Assembly (NCBI GenBank): GCA_900318795.1
Contig: ONLU01000024.1
Span: forward strand, 1-50,275
Direction of reading: 5' to 3'
From: an uncultured Prevotellaceae bacterium
Lineage (GTDB): Bacteria; Bacteroidota; Bacteroidia; Bacteroidales; Bacteroidaceae
Length of the DNA stretch: 50,275 nucleotides
Position numbers and translations under genes: made by a program. The notes beneath the pieces were generated by a model. It saw nothing but the letters and a program-made list of their open reading frames with translations. It was not told the origin of the DNA and made no database searches. Below, one piece after another: positions 31,580-44,005 of the stretch (position 1 is the first letter of the stretch; each line of letters begins with the position of its first letter).

Positions 31580-34153
31580 TTATTTGATGAGATAGTTCAA
31601 TATACCATTCATGATGGAACTCCGCTTCTGGCTGGTCTTGATGCACTCGAAGGGGAATCCCATGACGAAGACGCTGTAGTCATTGCCTTTATAGGCAATC
31701 GCTGCTCCGTAGCCGTCAGCATACTGCATGGCAGTGATGGCTGACTGAACAGGATGCAGGATGTCGGTAGAGGTAGCAGCATAGTGCTCCTCGTTGAGGT
31801 TCTGGTAGTAGAAGATTGTGGTACCCAACCCCAGTACCTTGTTGGTGGGAGTCTGGCTACGGCCACCATACTGACAATGCAGGACACGGCTCATGAAGGC
31901 CTGTTCGTTGTCTGCCAGCATGTCACGGCCAATATAGGCACCGCTGACCAGCAGATTTCCTCCCTGGGAGGTGTAGTCGCTCAGCGCCTGCTGCATGGAG
32001 GGACGGAACGTCTTGTACGACTCGACGCTGTGGCCGTCAGTACGTTCGAGACCTAAAAGCAGGTCAACAGCTGCATAGCCCTTCAGTGACATGAGTCCAG
32101 ACTCGACAGCCTCGCTGGCACAACTGACAATATTGTAGTTGCCTGCCGCCTGAATGGCTTGGGCGTGCGTCATGACATAGTTGAAATCGTTGCCAGCAAT
32201 GAGTACGCCAGCCAGCTCGTCACTGCTGTCGCCCAATCCGCCCACTTCTACTCCCATCTGAGTTCGGTCGAAATTGATTTGTCGTCCTACCCATCCGAAA
32301 GTCGGACCATAGGTGATGCCAGGATCTTCGTCCAGGTTGAATCCTTGATGCAGTCCGTTCTCGAGAATAGCGGGAGAAGAGAGTCGATGGAAACCATTCA
32401 CCACCAGAATGGTCTGCTGTGCCTTGGGATTGTAGAGTGCAGAGAGTACTTCTGTGGTGAAGCTCTTTCCGCCACTGTTGCAGGCAGCAACCTTGAAGTG
32501 GTAAAGGATGCCTGGCTCAAGCTCTAATTGGAAATGGTTCTTACGGACATAGGTACCGTTATCGAAGTCTGACTCGCCAACAGCCGTATAGACGATGTAG
32601 CCTGTAGGGGTGGAGGATGGTTCCTGCGGGTCCTCTACAGCATTCCAACTGAGACGTGCCTCATGTTTGTGCAGCTGGATGCGGAAATGGTCGGGTGCCA
32701 ATGGGGCCACAACGAAAGGCTTGTCGTGCATGTTGGTAACATAGCGTAGCAAGGTCTTATAGATGGAACGGGCCAGCGTAAAGCGGAAGTTTGGGTCCTG
32801 ACCATAGCGCATGTCAGGGAAACTCTGGTGAGACATCGTTTCCAGAATGGCACTGGGAACCTCGGGCAGGCGTGTCTCGGAGTAGTTGCGGTCGTAGAGC
32901 TTGCGACGCTCCCATTTACCATATTTATAAATAAGGTCCTTCGTTTCGTTATCCAACAGCGACTCTGCCAGCTGATAGGAAACCTGTCGGGATAGACCGG
33001 CGTTGAGCTTCATGTCGTTGTGGTTGGTGGTACAGATGGCCAGTGAACCGTAGATGCTACTGCCGTCGGGATGGAAGCCTGCATCGCTGTGAACGGCCAG
33101 CGACAGTTCGATGGGAACCTTGCGACCTTCAGTCTGGGGCATGTAGCAGGAACCACCTCCCAACAGATTGGTCATCAGGGAACGGACATTGATGTCGTCT
33201 GCATAGTCGTTTTCTCCGTTCTTGCTGCTATAGACCTCGTAGGGCATGCCTGCCCACTGGGCATAATAGCGGGCCCCCTCAAGTGCCCTGGGCATACCAC
33301 TCGTACTGCCATAGCGCTCAATGTTGCCCATGCCTCCTCCGAATCGGACGGCATCGGTTGTCACCACACCGCTGTTGCCACTCTGGTTGCTGACGGTGAC
33401 ACGATTGAACTCGCTGTATCCGGCATCGAAGTCGAAGGTACCTAAATAGACCCAGGTGGAACCACCCATCTGCTGATTGACATGAAACTGCGTGCGCTCA
33501 CCCCGATGCCATACCGTATAGAGAGCATCGTCTATGCTGTTGGGCAGCGTCTGATAGCTGACATAGACGGCATAGCGGCCCGCTCTCTTGAAGTCTGGCT
33601 GGTAGGTGGCCAATGAGTAGCGTGACTTGCTGCTGGTGGTTTTGCACGTGCGTGCAGAACCAGCCAGGAAAGGATTCTCACCATCGCTGTAGCTTCCCGA
33701 ATGTGCCATGAAGCCTGGCATGGGAGATGTTTTCCAGGACGTTTTGGAGGTGACCTCGACATAGTTACGCTTGGAACCGTCGTTGTCGACAATGATTTCT
33801 TCTTTCTGCCAGTCGCGCTCACGAGGAGTGAAGACGATGGCTCCCGCATTCTCGAGCATGGGGATGAGGTAGGGGACTACGATGGTCTGTGTGTACAAGT
33901 CTTCTGTAGTGGCAAAGAGCTTGGGACGCTGCCATCTCCATCGCGTTTCCTTCTGGTCGTAGTAGTAACCATGACTAGCCCACAGGGCGAGGTGTCTGCC
34001 TTGCAGTCCATGCGTAATATCCAAAGGGGTTGAAATGTTCCTCACCCAGGGCTCTCCGTTGTAGTCGATGTCCCCCCATCGTGAGGGGTTGTCATCGCTG
34101 GCCGATACAGCTATAGGGAGCAGTAGGGCGAATATGTATAGTAGCTTGCGCAT
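31580..34153 (-). CDS. Secreted amidase_3-type hydrolase with nested golvesin-like domain and FN3 domain
   Basis: 857 aa with a signal peptide (MRKLLYIFALLLPIAVSA). Residues about 50-120 and 345-445 look like the two halves of a zinc N-acetylmuramoyl-L-alanine amidase: H61 in ASHGYY, E84 in TTEDLY, H355 in AVHSDAG and the catalytic-type E438 in ILETMSH. Between them, residues about 180-273 resemble a golvesin/xanthan-lyase carbohydrate-binding domain (GRYAVYVSYQ, GVVTTDAVRFGGG). An FN3-like domain lies at about 500-590 and a C-terminal Rossmann-like domain (VVNGFHRL, YAAVDLLLGLERT) ends the chain. Databases often label such proteins xanthan lyase; the amidase reading suggests peptidoglycan as substrate. 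Confidence 0.72.
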   Translation of the reverse strand: MRKLLYIFALLLPIAVSASDDNPSRWGDIDYNGEPWVRNISTPLDITHGLQGRHLALWASHGYYYDQKETRWRWQRPKLFATTEDLYTQTIVVPYLIPMLENAGAIVFTPRERDWQKEEIIVDNDGSKRNYVEVTSKTSWKTSPMPGFMAHSGSYSDGENPFLAGSARTCKTTSSKSRYSLATYQPDFKRAGRYAVYVSYQTLPNSIDDALYTVWHRGERTQFHVNQQMGGSTWVYLGTFDFDAGYSEFNRVTVSNQSGNSGVVTTDAVRFGGGMGNIERYGSTSGMPRALEGARYYAQWAGMPYEVYSSKNGENDYADDINVRSLMTNLLGGGSCYMPQTEGRKVPIELSLAVHSDAGFHPDGSSIYGSLAICTTNHNDMKLNAGLSRQVSYQLAESLLDNETKDLIYKYGKWERRKLYDRNYSETRLPEVPSAILETMSHQSFPDMRYGQDPNFRFTLARSIYKTLLRYVTNMHDKPFVVAPLAPDHFRIQLHKHEARLSWNAVEDPQEPSSTPTGYIVYTAVGESDFDNGTYVRKNHFQLELEPGILYHFKVAACNSGGKSFTTEVLSALYNPKAQQTILVVNGFHRLSSPAILENGLHQGFNLDEDPGITYGPTFGWVGRQINFDRTQMGVEVGGLGDSSDELAGVLIAGNDFNYVMTHAQAIQAAGNYNIVSCASEAVESGLMSLKGYAAVDLLLGLERTDGHSVESYKTFRPSMQQALSDYTSQGGNLLVSGAYIGRDMLADNEQAFMSRVLHCQYGGRSQTPTNKVLGLGTTIFYYQNLNEEHYAATSTDILHPVQSAITAMQYADGYGAAIAYKGNDYSVFVMGFPFECIKTSQKRSSIMNGILNYLIK

Positions 34154-34156
34154 CGT

Positions 34157-34711
34157 TTAAATATCGCCTGTCGTAAAGTTTTCGGGCTTCTTTCCCTTGA
34201 AGTCCTTGAAATAAGTCTTGATTTCTTTCATTTGTGCATCGATGTCACCATTGGGAATAATGGTCTTGGTGCAGTTGATGAGCCGCTTCTCGTAGTCAAC
34301 ACCATAGAGCAGGATGGGAATCTCTGCCTTTTGGGCAATATAGTAGAACCCTTTCTTCCATTCCGGATTGGGCGAACGTGTGCCTTCAGGTGTGATACAA
34401 AGCATGAACTGCCGGGCCTGACGTGCTGTCTCTGCCAGGTTGTCGGTCATGCTGGTATGTTTGCTGCGCCAAACGGGGATGCCTCCCAAACTGCGGAACA
34501 ACGAACCGAGGGGCCAGAAGAACCATTCCTTCTTCATGAGAAAGTTGCTCTTCATCCCTTCTGCTCCACTGTATAGCTGGCCGATGAGAAAGTCCCAGTT
34601 GCTAGTGTGCGGGGCCAGGCAGATAATAAACTTATTGGGGTGCGCCTCAGTAATATTGGCAGTCCACCCCATCTGTTTGTAAAGTAGCCAACGGCAAAAT
34701 GACTTCCACAT
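34157..34711 (-). CDS. Acyltransferase, 1-acylglycerol-3-phosphate acyltransferase (PlsC)-like
   Basis: 184 aa. Motif I HxxxxD is present as H35-D40 in APHTSNWD, and motif III as EGTRS (E109-R112). GGIPVWRSK before it provides the usual binding loop. The protein is shorter than classical PlsC (about 240 aa) and lacks an obvious N-terminal membrane helix, so it may be a peripheral enzyme acting on lysophospholipid or another acyl acceptor. It sits three bases upstream of the amidase gene and five bases after the small leading ORF in the same operon. Confidence 0.82.
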   Translation of the reverse strand: MWKSFCRWLLYKQMGWTANITEAHPNKFIICLAPHTSNWDFLIGQLYSGAEGMKSNFLMKKEWFFWPLGSLFRSLGGIPVWRSKHTSMTDNLAETARQARQFMLCITPEGTRSPNPEWKKGFYYIAQKAEIPILLYGVDYEKRLINCTKTIIPNGDIDAQMKEIKTYFKDFKGKKPENFTTGDI

Positions 34712-34716
34712 AGTTT

Positions 34717-34980
34717 TCAGAGCGTGTTGATTTGGTCAATGATTTCACCCACCTGCGCTGCGAACTTCTCTCTGAGGTCTTTGTAATATACTCCGGCAGG
34801 AATGCCCGGTTCCGGATGGGAAATGCGTCGGATGAAATGATCCTGCATCTTGATGATGCTGAAGATCAAAGCTTCTGCCGATTCGGGATTGTGCCCATAG
34901 AGAGATGCGGCAACACATTCAGCGAATAATTCTTCGCTGATGAGTGTGATGGAACGTTTCAGTGATCGTTTGTTTGCCAT
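34717..34980 (-). CDS. Small helical hypothetical protein
   Basis: 87 aa. Entirely helical by composition (LKRSITLISEELFAECVAAS, ALIFSIIKMQDHFIRRI). No signal peptide and no recognised family. It is the first gene of a six-gene minus-strand operon. Unusually for this genome, a good Shine-Dalgarno-like AAGGAG lies ten bases before the ATG (CTCCTT at 34991-34996 on the plus strand). Confidence 0.55.
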   Translation of the reverse strand: MANKRSLKRSITLISEELFAECVAASLYGHNPESAEALIFSIIKMQDHFIRRISHPEPGIPAGVYYKDLREKFAAQVGEIIDQINTL

Positions 34981-35023
34981 AAACTTGATTCTCCTTATTA
35001 ATAAATATGGTTGTTTGCGTTGT

Positions 35024-35054
35024 CAAAGATACGAAAACTTTTCTATAAAACAAA
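35024..35054 (-). promoter_or_regulatory. Promoter of the six-gene minus-strand operon
   Basis: On the minus strand: -33 TTTG (35051-35054), a 19-base spacer and -7 TATCTTTG (35024-35031). The leader is about 40 bases and carries the AAGGAG motif. Confidence 0.65.
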
Positions 35055-35091
35055 GCTTGACAGCAAAAAAAACCTTAAAAAGCATGTTTTC

Positions 35092-35124
35092 TTTGTGTTT
35101 TCTCATAGAAAAAGCGTATTTTTG
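35092..35124 (+). promoter_or_regulatory. Promoter of the PPi-phosphofructokinase operon
   Basis: -33 TTTG at 35092-35095, a 21-base spacer and -7 TATTTTTG at 35117-35124. It is divergent from the minus-strand operon promoter at 35024-35054. A leader of about 75 bases contains the palindrome CGAAAGCTTTCG. Confidence 0.65.
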
Positions 35125-35202
35125 CATTCCGAAAGCTTTCGACTGGATAGTCAAAGCCATTAAGAAGGTTACAATTATTCATTTTAATAATAGAAAACGA
35201 CA

Positions 35203-36840
35203 ATGGAAAAAAGTGCATTGCAAAAGGCAAGAGCTGCCTATCAGCCCAAACTGCCTAAGGCGCTCCAGGGAGCTGTAAAAGTAAAAGAAGGTGCTGCCAC
35301 ACAAAGTGTGGGCGATCAGGAAGAAATCAAGAAGCTCTTCCCCAACACCTATGGTATGCCTGTTGTAGAGTTTGAACCCGCTACAGAGGCCAACACTACT
35401 AAGATGAATGTCGGTATCATTCTGTCTGGTGGTCAGGCTCCTGGTGGTCACAATGTGATTACCGGTCTGTACGATCAGATTAAGAAGCTGAACCCTGAGA
35501 ACCGTCTGTACGGTTTCATCCTGGGTCCTGGCGGACTGGTAGACCATAATTATATGGAGCTGACCGACGACATCATTGACGAGTATCGCAATACGGGCGG
35601 TTTCGACATGATAGGCTCTGGTCGTACAAAGTTGGAGAAGGTGGAGCAGTTTGAGAAGGGTCTTGAGATTATCCGCAAGTTGGACATCAAGGCTATTGTC
35701 ATCATTGGTGGTGACGACTCTAACACCAACGCCTGTGTACTGGCTGAATACTATGCTGCCAAGAACTATGGTGTACAGGTCATCGGTTGTCCTAAGACCA
35801 TTGACGGTGACTTGAAGAACGAGCAGATTGAGACCTCTTTCGGTTTCGATACCGCTTGTAAGACCTATTCAGAGCTGATTGGTAACATTGAGCGTGACTG
35901 CAACTCTGCCCGTAAGTACTGGCACTTCATCAAGGTGATGGGCCGCTCGGCTTCTCACATCGCGCTGGAGTGTGCCCTGCAGACCCAGCCTAACATCTGC
36001 CTCGTCAGCGAGGAGGTGGAAGCAAAGAAGCAGAGCCTGGACGACATCGTGACCTATATCGCAGACGTGGTATGCAAGCGCGCTGCTGATGGCAACAACT
36101 TCGGTACTGTCATCATCCCTGAGGGTCTGATTGAGTTCATTCCCGCTATCAAGAAACTCATCGCCCAGTTGAACGACGTGCTGGCACAGCCAGAGGCCAA
36201 GAACCTGGGTCGTAGCGAGATTATCGACTTTGCCAAGAGCCACCTGTCTGAAACCAATCTGGAGGTGTTCAACTCGCTGCCTACCAATGTGGCCCGTCAG
36301 CTGGCCCTCGACCGCGACCCCCACGGAAACGTGCAGGTATCGCTCATCGAGACCGAGAAGCTGCTTTCTACCATGGTTGCACAGAAATTGGACCGTCGTA
36401 AGAAGGTAGGCAAGTATGTTGGTAAGTTTGCAGCCCTGCACCACTTCTTCGGTTATGAGGGACGTTGCGCTGCTCCTTCTAACTATGATGCAGACTACTG
36501 CTACGCTCTGGGTACCTCTGCTGCTCAGCTGATTGCCAACGGCAAGACCGGTTACATGGCTATCGTGAAGAATACGACAGCTCCCGCAGACCAGTGGATT
36601 GCTGGTGGTGTGCCCATCACGATGATGATGAACATGGAGAAGCGTAATGGTGAGATGAAGCCTGTCATTCGCAAGGCTCTCGTTGAACTGGAAGGTGCTC
36701 CGTTCAAGTGCTTTGCTGCTCAGCGCGACAGATGGGCACGTGAGACCGCATATGTTTATCCTGGACCCATCCAGTACTGGGGACCCACAGAGGTGTGCGA
36801 TCAGCCCACTAAGACCCTTGCCCTCGAACAGGCAAAGTAA
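35203..36840 (+). CDS. pfp: Pyrophosphate--fructose-6-phosphate 1-phosphotransferase
   Basis: 545 aa, the length of the long PPi-PFK clade. Motifs: [10 protein letters not shown] (phosphoryl-donor loop), GGDDSNTNA at 169-177 (the Asp pair D171/D172 is the PPi-type signature), [10 protein letters not shown] from P197 with catalytic D201 and D203, and [15 protein letters not shown]. It interconverts fructose-6-phosphate and fructose-1,6-bisphosphate with PPi, reversibly. Bacteroidetes commonly use this enzyme in glycolysis. Its stop overlaps the next start by one base (TAATG), so it is translationally coupled to a GH25 gene. Confidence 0.95.
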   Translation: MEKSALQKARAAYQPKLPKALQGAVKVKEGAATQSVGDQEEIKKLFPNTYGMPVVEFEPATEANTTKMNVGIILSGGQAPGGHNVITGLYDQIKKLNPENRLYGFILGPGGLVDHNYMELTDDIIDEYRNTGGFDMIGSGRTKLEKVEQFEKGLEIIRKLDIKAIVIIGGDDSNTNACVLAEYYAAKNYGVQVIGCPKTIDGDLKNEQIETSFGFDTACKTYSELIGNIERDCNSARKYWHFIKVMGRSASHIALECALQTQPNICLVSEEVEAKKQSLDDIVTYIADVVCKRAADGNNFGTVIIPEGLIEFIPAIKKLIAQLNDVLAQPEAKNLGRSEIIDFAKSHLSETNLEVFNSLPTNVARQLALDRDPHGNVQVSLIETEKLLSTMVAQKLDRRKKVGKYVGKFAALHHFFGYEGRCAAPSNYDADYCYALGTSAAQLIANGKTGYMAIVKNTTAPADQWIAGGVPITMMMNMEKRNGEMKPVIRKALVELEGAPFKCFAAQRDRWARETAYVYPGPIQYWGPTEVCDQPTKTLALEQAK

Positions 36841-37730
36841 TGCCCCAGAAGCGGACGAAACATAGAAAAACGACATCCGGACGCCGTACAAGCCCAGTGC
36901 CACATAGGCGTCCGAATGTCTTTATTCGTCTATTACAACACATGCCTGGTTGGGCATGGTGGATAGGCGGAGGTTTGGTGTCTGCTGCCTATATCTATTT
37001 TTTCTATTATTTCTTCATCAGTCCTTTTGGCTTCCGCTTCCGTGCGCTCTATGGTGACATCAGCTACCCGGAAGGCTATGAAATCCATGGTATCGACATC
37101 AGCCACCATCAGGGTGAAATCGATTGGCAGACACTCAAAGACGAGGGCATGATAGACAAGTTTCCCGTGCGCTTTATCATGATCAAAGCCACTGAAGGAG
37201 CGACTAAGGTTGATGAGAATTTTGTTGACAACTTCTATCAAGCCAGAGAGTATGGATTTACTCGTGGTGCCTATCATTTCTATAGTGTTCATTCTTCTGC
37301 ACAGGCCCAGGCTGAGTTCTTTATCAAGAATGTCAAGCTGGAGAGAGGTGATCTGCCACCCGTTCTGGATGTAGAGCACAAGCCCAAGAACCAGACTGAC
37401 GAGGAATTCCAGCAAAGCATCCAGTTGTGGCTGAACATGGTTGAGTTCCACTATGGTGTGAAGCCCATTATCTATACTTACTATAAGTTTAAGATGAAAT
37501 ACCTAAACGACTCGGTATTTGATGATTATCCCTATTGGATAGCCCATTATTATGTCGAGAAGGTAGAGTACAAAGGTGCTTGGAAGTTCTGGCAGCATAC
37601 GGATGTGGGAAAGTTGCCAGGTATCAAGGGAAATGTCGACTTTAACATTTATAACGGCTCGTTCTACGATTTGCGCAAGATGACCATTGGGGCTCGTGAG
37701 CAGATCGGAGAGGATGCCTATAGAGACTAA
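36840..37730 (+). CDS. Membrane-anchored GH25 lysozyme
   Basis: 296 aa. A basic cytoplasmic N-terminus, one membrane helix at about 39-60 (WWIGGGLVSAAYIYFFYYFF), then a GH25 domain: D86 in IHGIDISHHQG, ATEGATKVDENF, RGAYHFYSV, and the catalytic DxE pair D177/E179 in PPVLDVEHK, then IYTYYKFK and FWQHTD. GH25 enzymes cleave the MurNAc-GlcNAc bond of peptidoglycan. Type II topology puts the enzyme in the periplasm. It overlaps the PFK stop by one base and is followed directly by the beta-galactosidase gene. Confidence 0.9.
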   Translation: MPQKRTKHRKTTSGRRTSPVPHRRPNVFIRLLQHMPGWAWWIGGGLVSAAYIYFFYYFFISPFGFRFRALYGDISYPEGYEIHGIDISHHQGEIDWQTLKDEGMIDKFPVRFIMIKATEGATKVDENFVDNFYQAREYGFTRGAYHFYSVHSSAQAQAEFFIKNVKLERGDLPPVLDVEHKPKNQTDEEFQQSIQLWLNMVEFHYGVKPIIYTYYKFKMKYLNDSVFDDYPYWIAHYYVEKVEYKGAWKFWQHTDVGKLPGIKGNVDFNIYNGSFYDLRKMTIGAREQIGEDAYRD

Positions 37731-40832
<3,102 letters not shown>

Positions 40833-40858
40833 ACGAACAAACATCAAGCAAAGATATA

Positions 40859-42505
40859 ATGATGAAACGAACAATCTTTTTTTCTGCAGCGCTCGTGGCT
40901 ACAGCGTATGCCCTGGCCTGCACCAATTTCATTGTCGGCAAGAAAGCCTCTGTGGACGGCTCGGTCATCTGTACCTACAATGCCGACTCCTATGGTGCCT
41001 TCATGAACCTGGCACACTATCCTGCTGCCAAGCATCAGAAGGGCGACATGCGCAAGATATACGAGTGGGACACCAACAAGTATCTGGGCGAGATTCCCGA
41101 AGCTGCTGAGACCTACAATGTGGTGGGCAACATCAACGAGTGGCAAGTCACCATTGGCGAGACTACCTATGGCGGTCGTGAGGAGATGGTAGACTCCACG
41201 GGACTCATCGACTACGGTTCGCTCATCTACATCGGTCTGCAGCGCTCGAAAACAGCCCGCGAGGCCATTGGCATCATGACGTCGCTGGTAGAACAGTATG
41301 GCTACTATTCCGAGGGTGAGACATTCACCATCTGCGACCCCAACGAGGCTTGGATACTGGAGATGCAGGGCTGTGGCCCCGACCGCAAGAAGTCGAAGGA
41401 ACGTGTGGTGTGGGTGGCTCGCAGAATTCCCGACGAGGCCATCTGTGGTCACGCCAACCAGAGCCGCATCGGACGCTTCCCCTTGAAGGACAAGGAGAAC
41501 GTGCTGTATTCGAAGAATGTCATCAAGTATGCTCGTACCATGGGGTGGTTCGAAGGCAAGAACGAGGACTTCTCGTGGAAACTGGCCTATGCCTTCCCCG
41601 ATTTTGGCGGACGCCGCATCTGCGATGCCCGTGTGTGGAGCTTCTTCAACCACCATGTGAAGGGCATGGACCGTTATCTGCCGTGGGCACTGGGCAAGGA
41701 CAAGGATGCGGAGGACATGCCGCTGTGGGTCGTTCCCGACAAGAAGCTGAGCTTGGCTGACGTGATGGCTGACATGCGCGACCACTACGAGGGCACCCCT
41801 CTGGCCATCGACTCTACGGACATCGGAGGCGGTATCTGGCAGATGCCCTACCGTCCCACACCTTTATATTACAAGGTAGACGGCAAGAAATACTTCAACG
41901 AGCGTCCCATCTCCACGCAGCAGACCTCGTGGTCGTTTGTCAGTCAGATGCGCTCGTGGCTGCCTCGTCAGATGGGTGGCTGCTTCTGGTTCGGCAATGA
42001 CGACGGCAACATGGTGGCCTATACGCCCGTCTACTGCTCGATGACGGAACGCCCCGAGTGCTACAACACACCGGGGGCTGACGATCTGAACTTCTCGATG
42101 AAGAATGCCTACTGGGTCGAGAACTGGGTCAGCAACATGGTCTATCCGCGCTATCGCATGCTGTTCCCCTCGCTGCAGCAGGTGCGCGACTCGCTGCAGC
42201 AGGCCTACCTGACCCAGCAGCCCGCCATCGAGGCCAAGGCCAAGGAGATGCAGCCCGCTGAGATGCAGCGCTTCCTGAACAACTATAGCGTGCAGCAGGC
42301 TCAGCAGATGCTGGAGCGCTGGCGCCAGCTGGCCTTCTATCTGGTGGTGAAGTACAACGACATGACGGTCCGCCCCGAGGAGAACGGCCACTTTGCCCGA
42401 GGCAAGTATGGTCGTGGAGCTACGGTGAAGCGTCCGGGATTCCCCACGCCCTTTGCCCGCGAAATCATCCGCCAGACGGGTGACCGATACGCTGTCCCCG
42501 AGTAG
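40859..42505 (+). CDS. C69 family dipeptidase (Ntn-hydrolase)
   Basis: 548 aa. The N-terminus MMKRTIFFSAALVATAYALA is a signal peptide ending exactly before C21 in CTNFIVGKKASVDGS. That Cys is the N-terminal nucleophile of C69/PepD enzymes after cleavage. It also looks like a lipobox, but the family role explains it better. Further conserved segments: GLIDYGSLIYIGLQR, EAWILEMQG, VARRIPDEAICGHANQSRI and RPISTQQTSWSFVSQMR. It hydrolyses dipeptides in the periplasm. It begins 26 bases after the beta-galactosidase stop with no promoter seen between. Confidence 0.93.
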   Translation: MMKRTIFFSAALVATAYALACTNFIVGKKASVDGSVICTYNADSYGAFMNLAHYPAAKHQKGDMRKIYEWDTNKYLGEIPEAAETYNVVGNINEWQVTIGETTYGGREEMVDSTGLIDYGSLIYIGLQRSKTAREAIGIMTSLVEQYGYYSEGETFTICDPNEAWILEMQGCGPDRKKSKERVVWVARRIPDEAICGHANQSRIGRFPLKDKENVLYSKNVIKYARTMGWFEGKNEDFSWKLAYAFPDFGGRRICDARVWSFFNHHVKGMDRYLPWALGKDKDAEDMPLWVVPDKKLSLADVMADMRDHYEGTPLAIDSTDIGGGIWQMPYRPTPLYYKVDGKKYFNERPISTQQTSWSFVSQMRSWLPRQMGGCFWFGNDDGNMVAYTPVYCSMTERPECYNTPGADDLNFSMKNAYWVENWVSNMVYPRYRMLFPSLQQVRDSLQQAYLTQQPAIEAKAKEMQPAEMQRFLNNYSVQQAQQMLERWRQLAFYLVVKYNDMTVRPEENGHFARGKYGRGATVKRPGFPTPFAREIIRQTGDRYAVPE

Positions 42506-42533
42506 TATGTATTAATTAAAACACTTTACGCAC

Positions 42534-43907
42534 ATGACGCTGATTATTGTTACCATGCTCATCCTCTCCCTCGTGCTCATTGCCACGGGGCACCTGACGG
42601 GAGTCAACAAGGCTGCCATAGCCATGTTCCTCGGTACTGTGGGGTGGGTGGTCTATGTCTGTTGGGGAGCCGACTTTGTGATGGACCGTCACCCGGTGGA
42701 ATACCTGGAGTGGCTAGCAGGCAGAGAGGCCACCAGCGAGACGGTGAAGTATTTCATTTATAATAATATCTTCCTGAAGTACGTCGGCAAGGCGGCAGCC
42801 ATCGTCATGTTCCTGCTGGCGACGATGTCCATCGTGGAACTGCTGAACAACAACGGCTGCTTCGACTTCATCAAGGAGTGGATTCGCACGCGCAACTCCA
42901 AGCGCCTTCTGTGGACCATCACGCTGGCCACCTTTATCCTCTCAGCCAATTTGGACAACCTGACCACGACCATGACCATGCTGATCATTATGCATAGCAT
43001 ACTCCAGAACTCGCGTCAGCGCATGTATGTAGGTTCTGCCATCGTGCTGGCAGCCAACTGCGGCGGTTGCTTTACCGTCATTGGCGACCCCACGGGACTC
43101 ATCCTCTGGGGCGATGGAGCCGTCACGGCCAGCCACTTCTCGGCATACCTTGCCCTGCCCGCCATACTGGCGTGGGTGGTGCCAACCATCCTCATCAACC
43201 GCGAGTTGCCCGACCGCCTGGACGTCGCCTGGAGCCCGTCGCCATATCGCGGCGACGATACCCGCCTGAACCGCTGGCAGCGCGTCATCATACTCATCGT
43301 GGGCATTGGCGGACTGTGGTTCATCCCCACGTTCCACAACATCACCAAGCTGGCCCCCTTCCTCGGCGCCCTCTGCGTGCTCAGCGTGCTGTGGGTGGTC
43401 AACGAAGCCTTCAACCGCAAGCTCATGGCTGCCGATCAGATGACGCAGCGCCGCATACCCATGTCGCTGCAGTACGGTGCCTTGCAGCAGATGCTGTTCA
43501 TCATGGGCATCATGCTCGGCATGGGCGTCATCACCGAGACCGGCGTGTGGAGCGATGTTGCCGACTGGTTCGACACCTATATTCACGACGTATGGCTGAT
43601 GGGCATCGGCGCAGGACTGCTGTCCGGCATCGTCGACTCCTTCACCATTGCCATTTCCAACATATCGCTCTATACCGTGGGCGTAGGCGATGTAGCCGTC
43701 AATGGCTCCTACTGGAGCATCATCGCCTATACAACGGCGGCGGGCGGCTGTCTGCTCTCCGTGGGCAGCATCAGCGGTATTGCCCTCATGAAGATGGAGC
43801 ACGTCCACCTGGGCTGGTATGTCAAGCACCTCACCCCCAAGGTGCTGCTGGGCTGGATTCTCGGCTACGTCGTGCTCTGGTGCGAACTGAACCTGATTAC
43901 GTTGTAA
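42534..43907 (+). CDS. nhaD: NhaD family Na+/H+ antiporter
   Basis: 457 aa with about 12-13 membrane helices. NhaD/ArsB-superfamily features include FLLATMSIVELLNNNGCFDF, ILSANLDNLTTTMTMLIIM, VLAANCGGCFTVIGDPTGLILW (the ion-binding half-helix region) and the mirrored SGIVDSFTIAISN in the second half. It exchanges Na+ or Li+ for H+ across the inner membrane. It starts 28 bases after the dipeptidase and is the last gene of the PFK-led series. The third-position GC content rises visibly in this gene relative to the upstream half of the window. Confidence 0.88.
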   Translation: MTLIIVTMLILSLVLIATGHLTGVNKAAIAMFLGTVGWVVYVCWGADFVMDRHPVEYLEWLAGREATSETVKYFIYNNIFLKYVGKAAAIVMFLLATMSIVELLNNNGCFDFIKEWIRTRNSKRLLWTITLATFILSANLDNLTTTMTMLIIMHSILQNSRQRMYVGSAIVLAANCGGCFTVIGDPTGLILWGDGAVTASHFSAYLALPAILAWVVPTILINRELPDRLDVAWSPSPYRGDDTRLNRWQRVIILIVGIGGLWFIPTFHNITKLAPFLGALCVLSVLWVVNEAFNRKLMAADQMTQRRIPMSLQYGALQQMLFIMGIMLGMGVITETGVWSDVADWFDTYIHDVWLMGIGAGLLSGIVDSFTIAISNISLYTVGVGDVAVNGSYWSIIAYTTAAGGCLLSVGSISGIALMKMEHVHLGWYVKHLTPKVLLGWILGYVVLWCELNLITL

Positions 43908-43948
43908 AGCCCCCTTCACTCTCAAAACTTTTAAATTATTCAAAAACG

Positions 43949-43980
43949 TTTGGCAGTAGATGTTTTTTTTTGTAATTTTG
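43949..43980 (+). promoter_or_regulatory. Promoter of the MATE-NRPS operon
   Basis: -33 TTTG at 43949-43952, a 20-base spacer and -7 TAATTTTG at 43973-43980. It lies 25 bases before the MATE ATG and is the only promoter seen for the synthetase. Confidence 0.7.
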
Positions 43981-44005
43981 CGCTCAAAATGCTCGTAATT
44001 ATAAT

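Noticed and set aside
40859-40924. Lipoprotein signal on the C69 dipeptidase
   Set aside because: The sequence before C21 resembles a lipobox, but the Cys is the family's catalytic N-terminal nucleophile, exposed by signal cleavage. Lipidation would block it.
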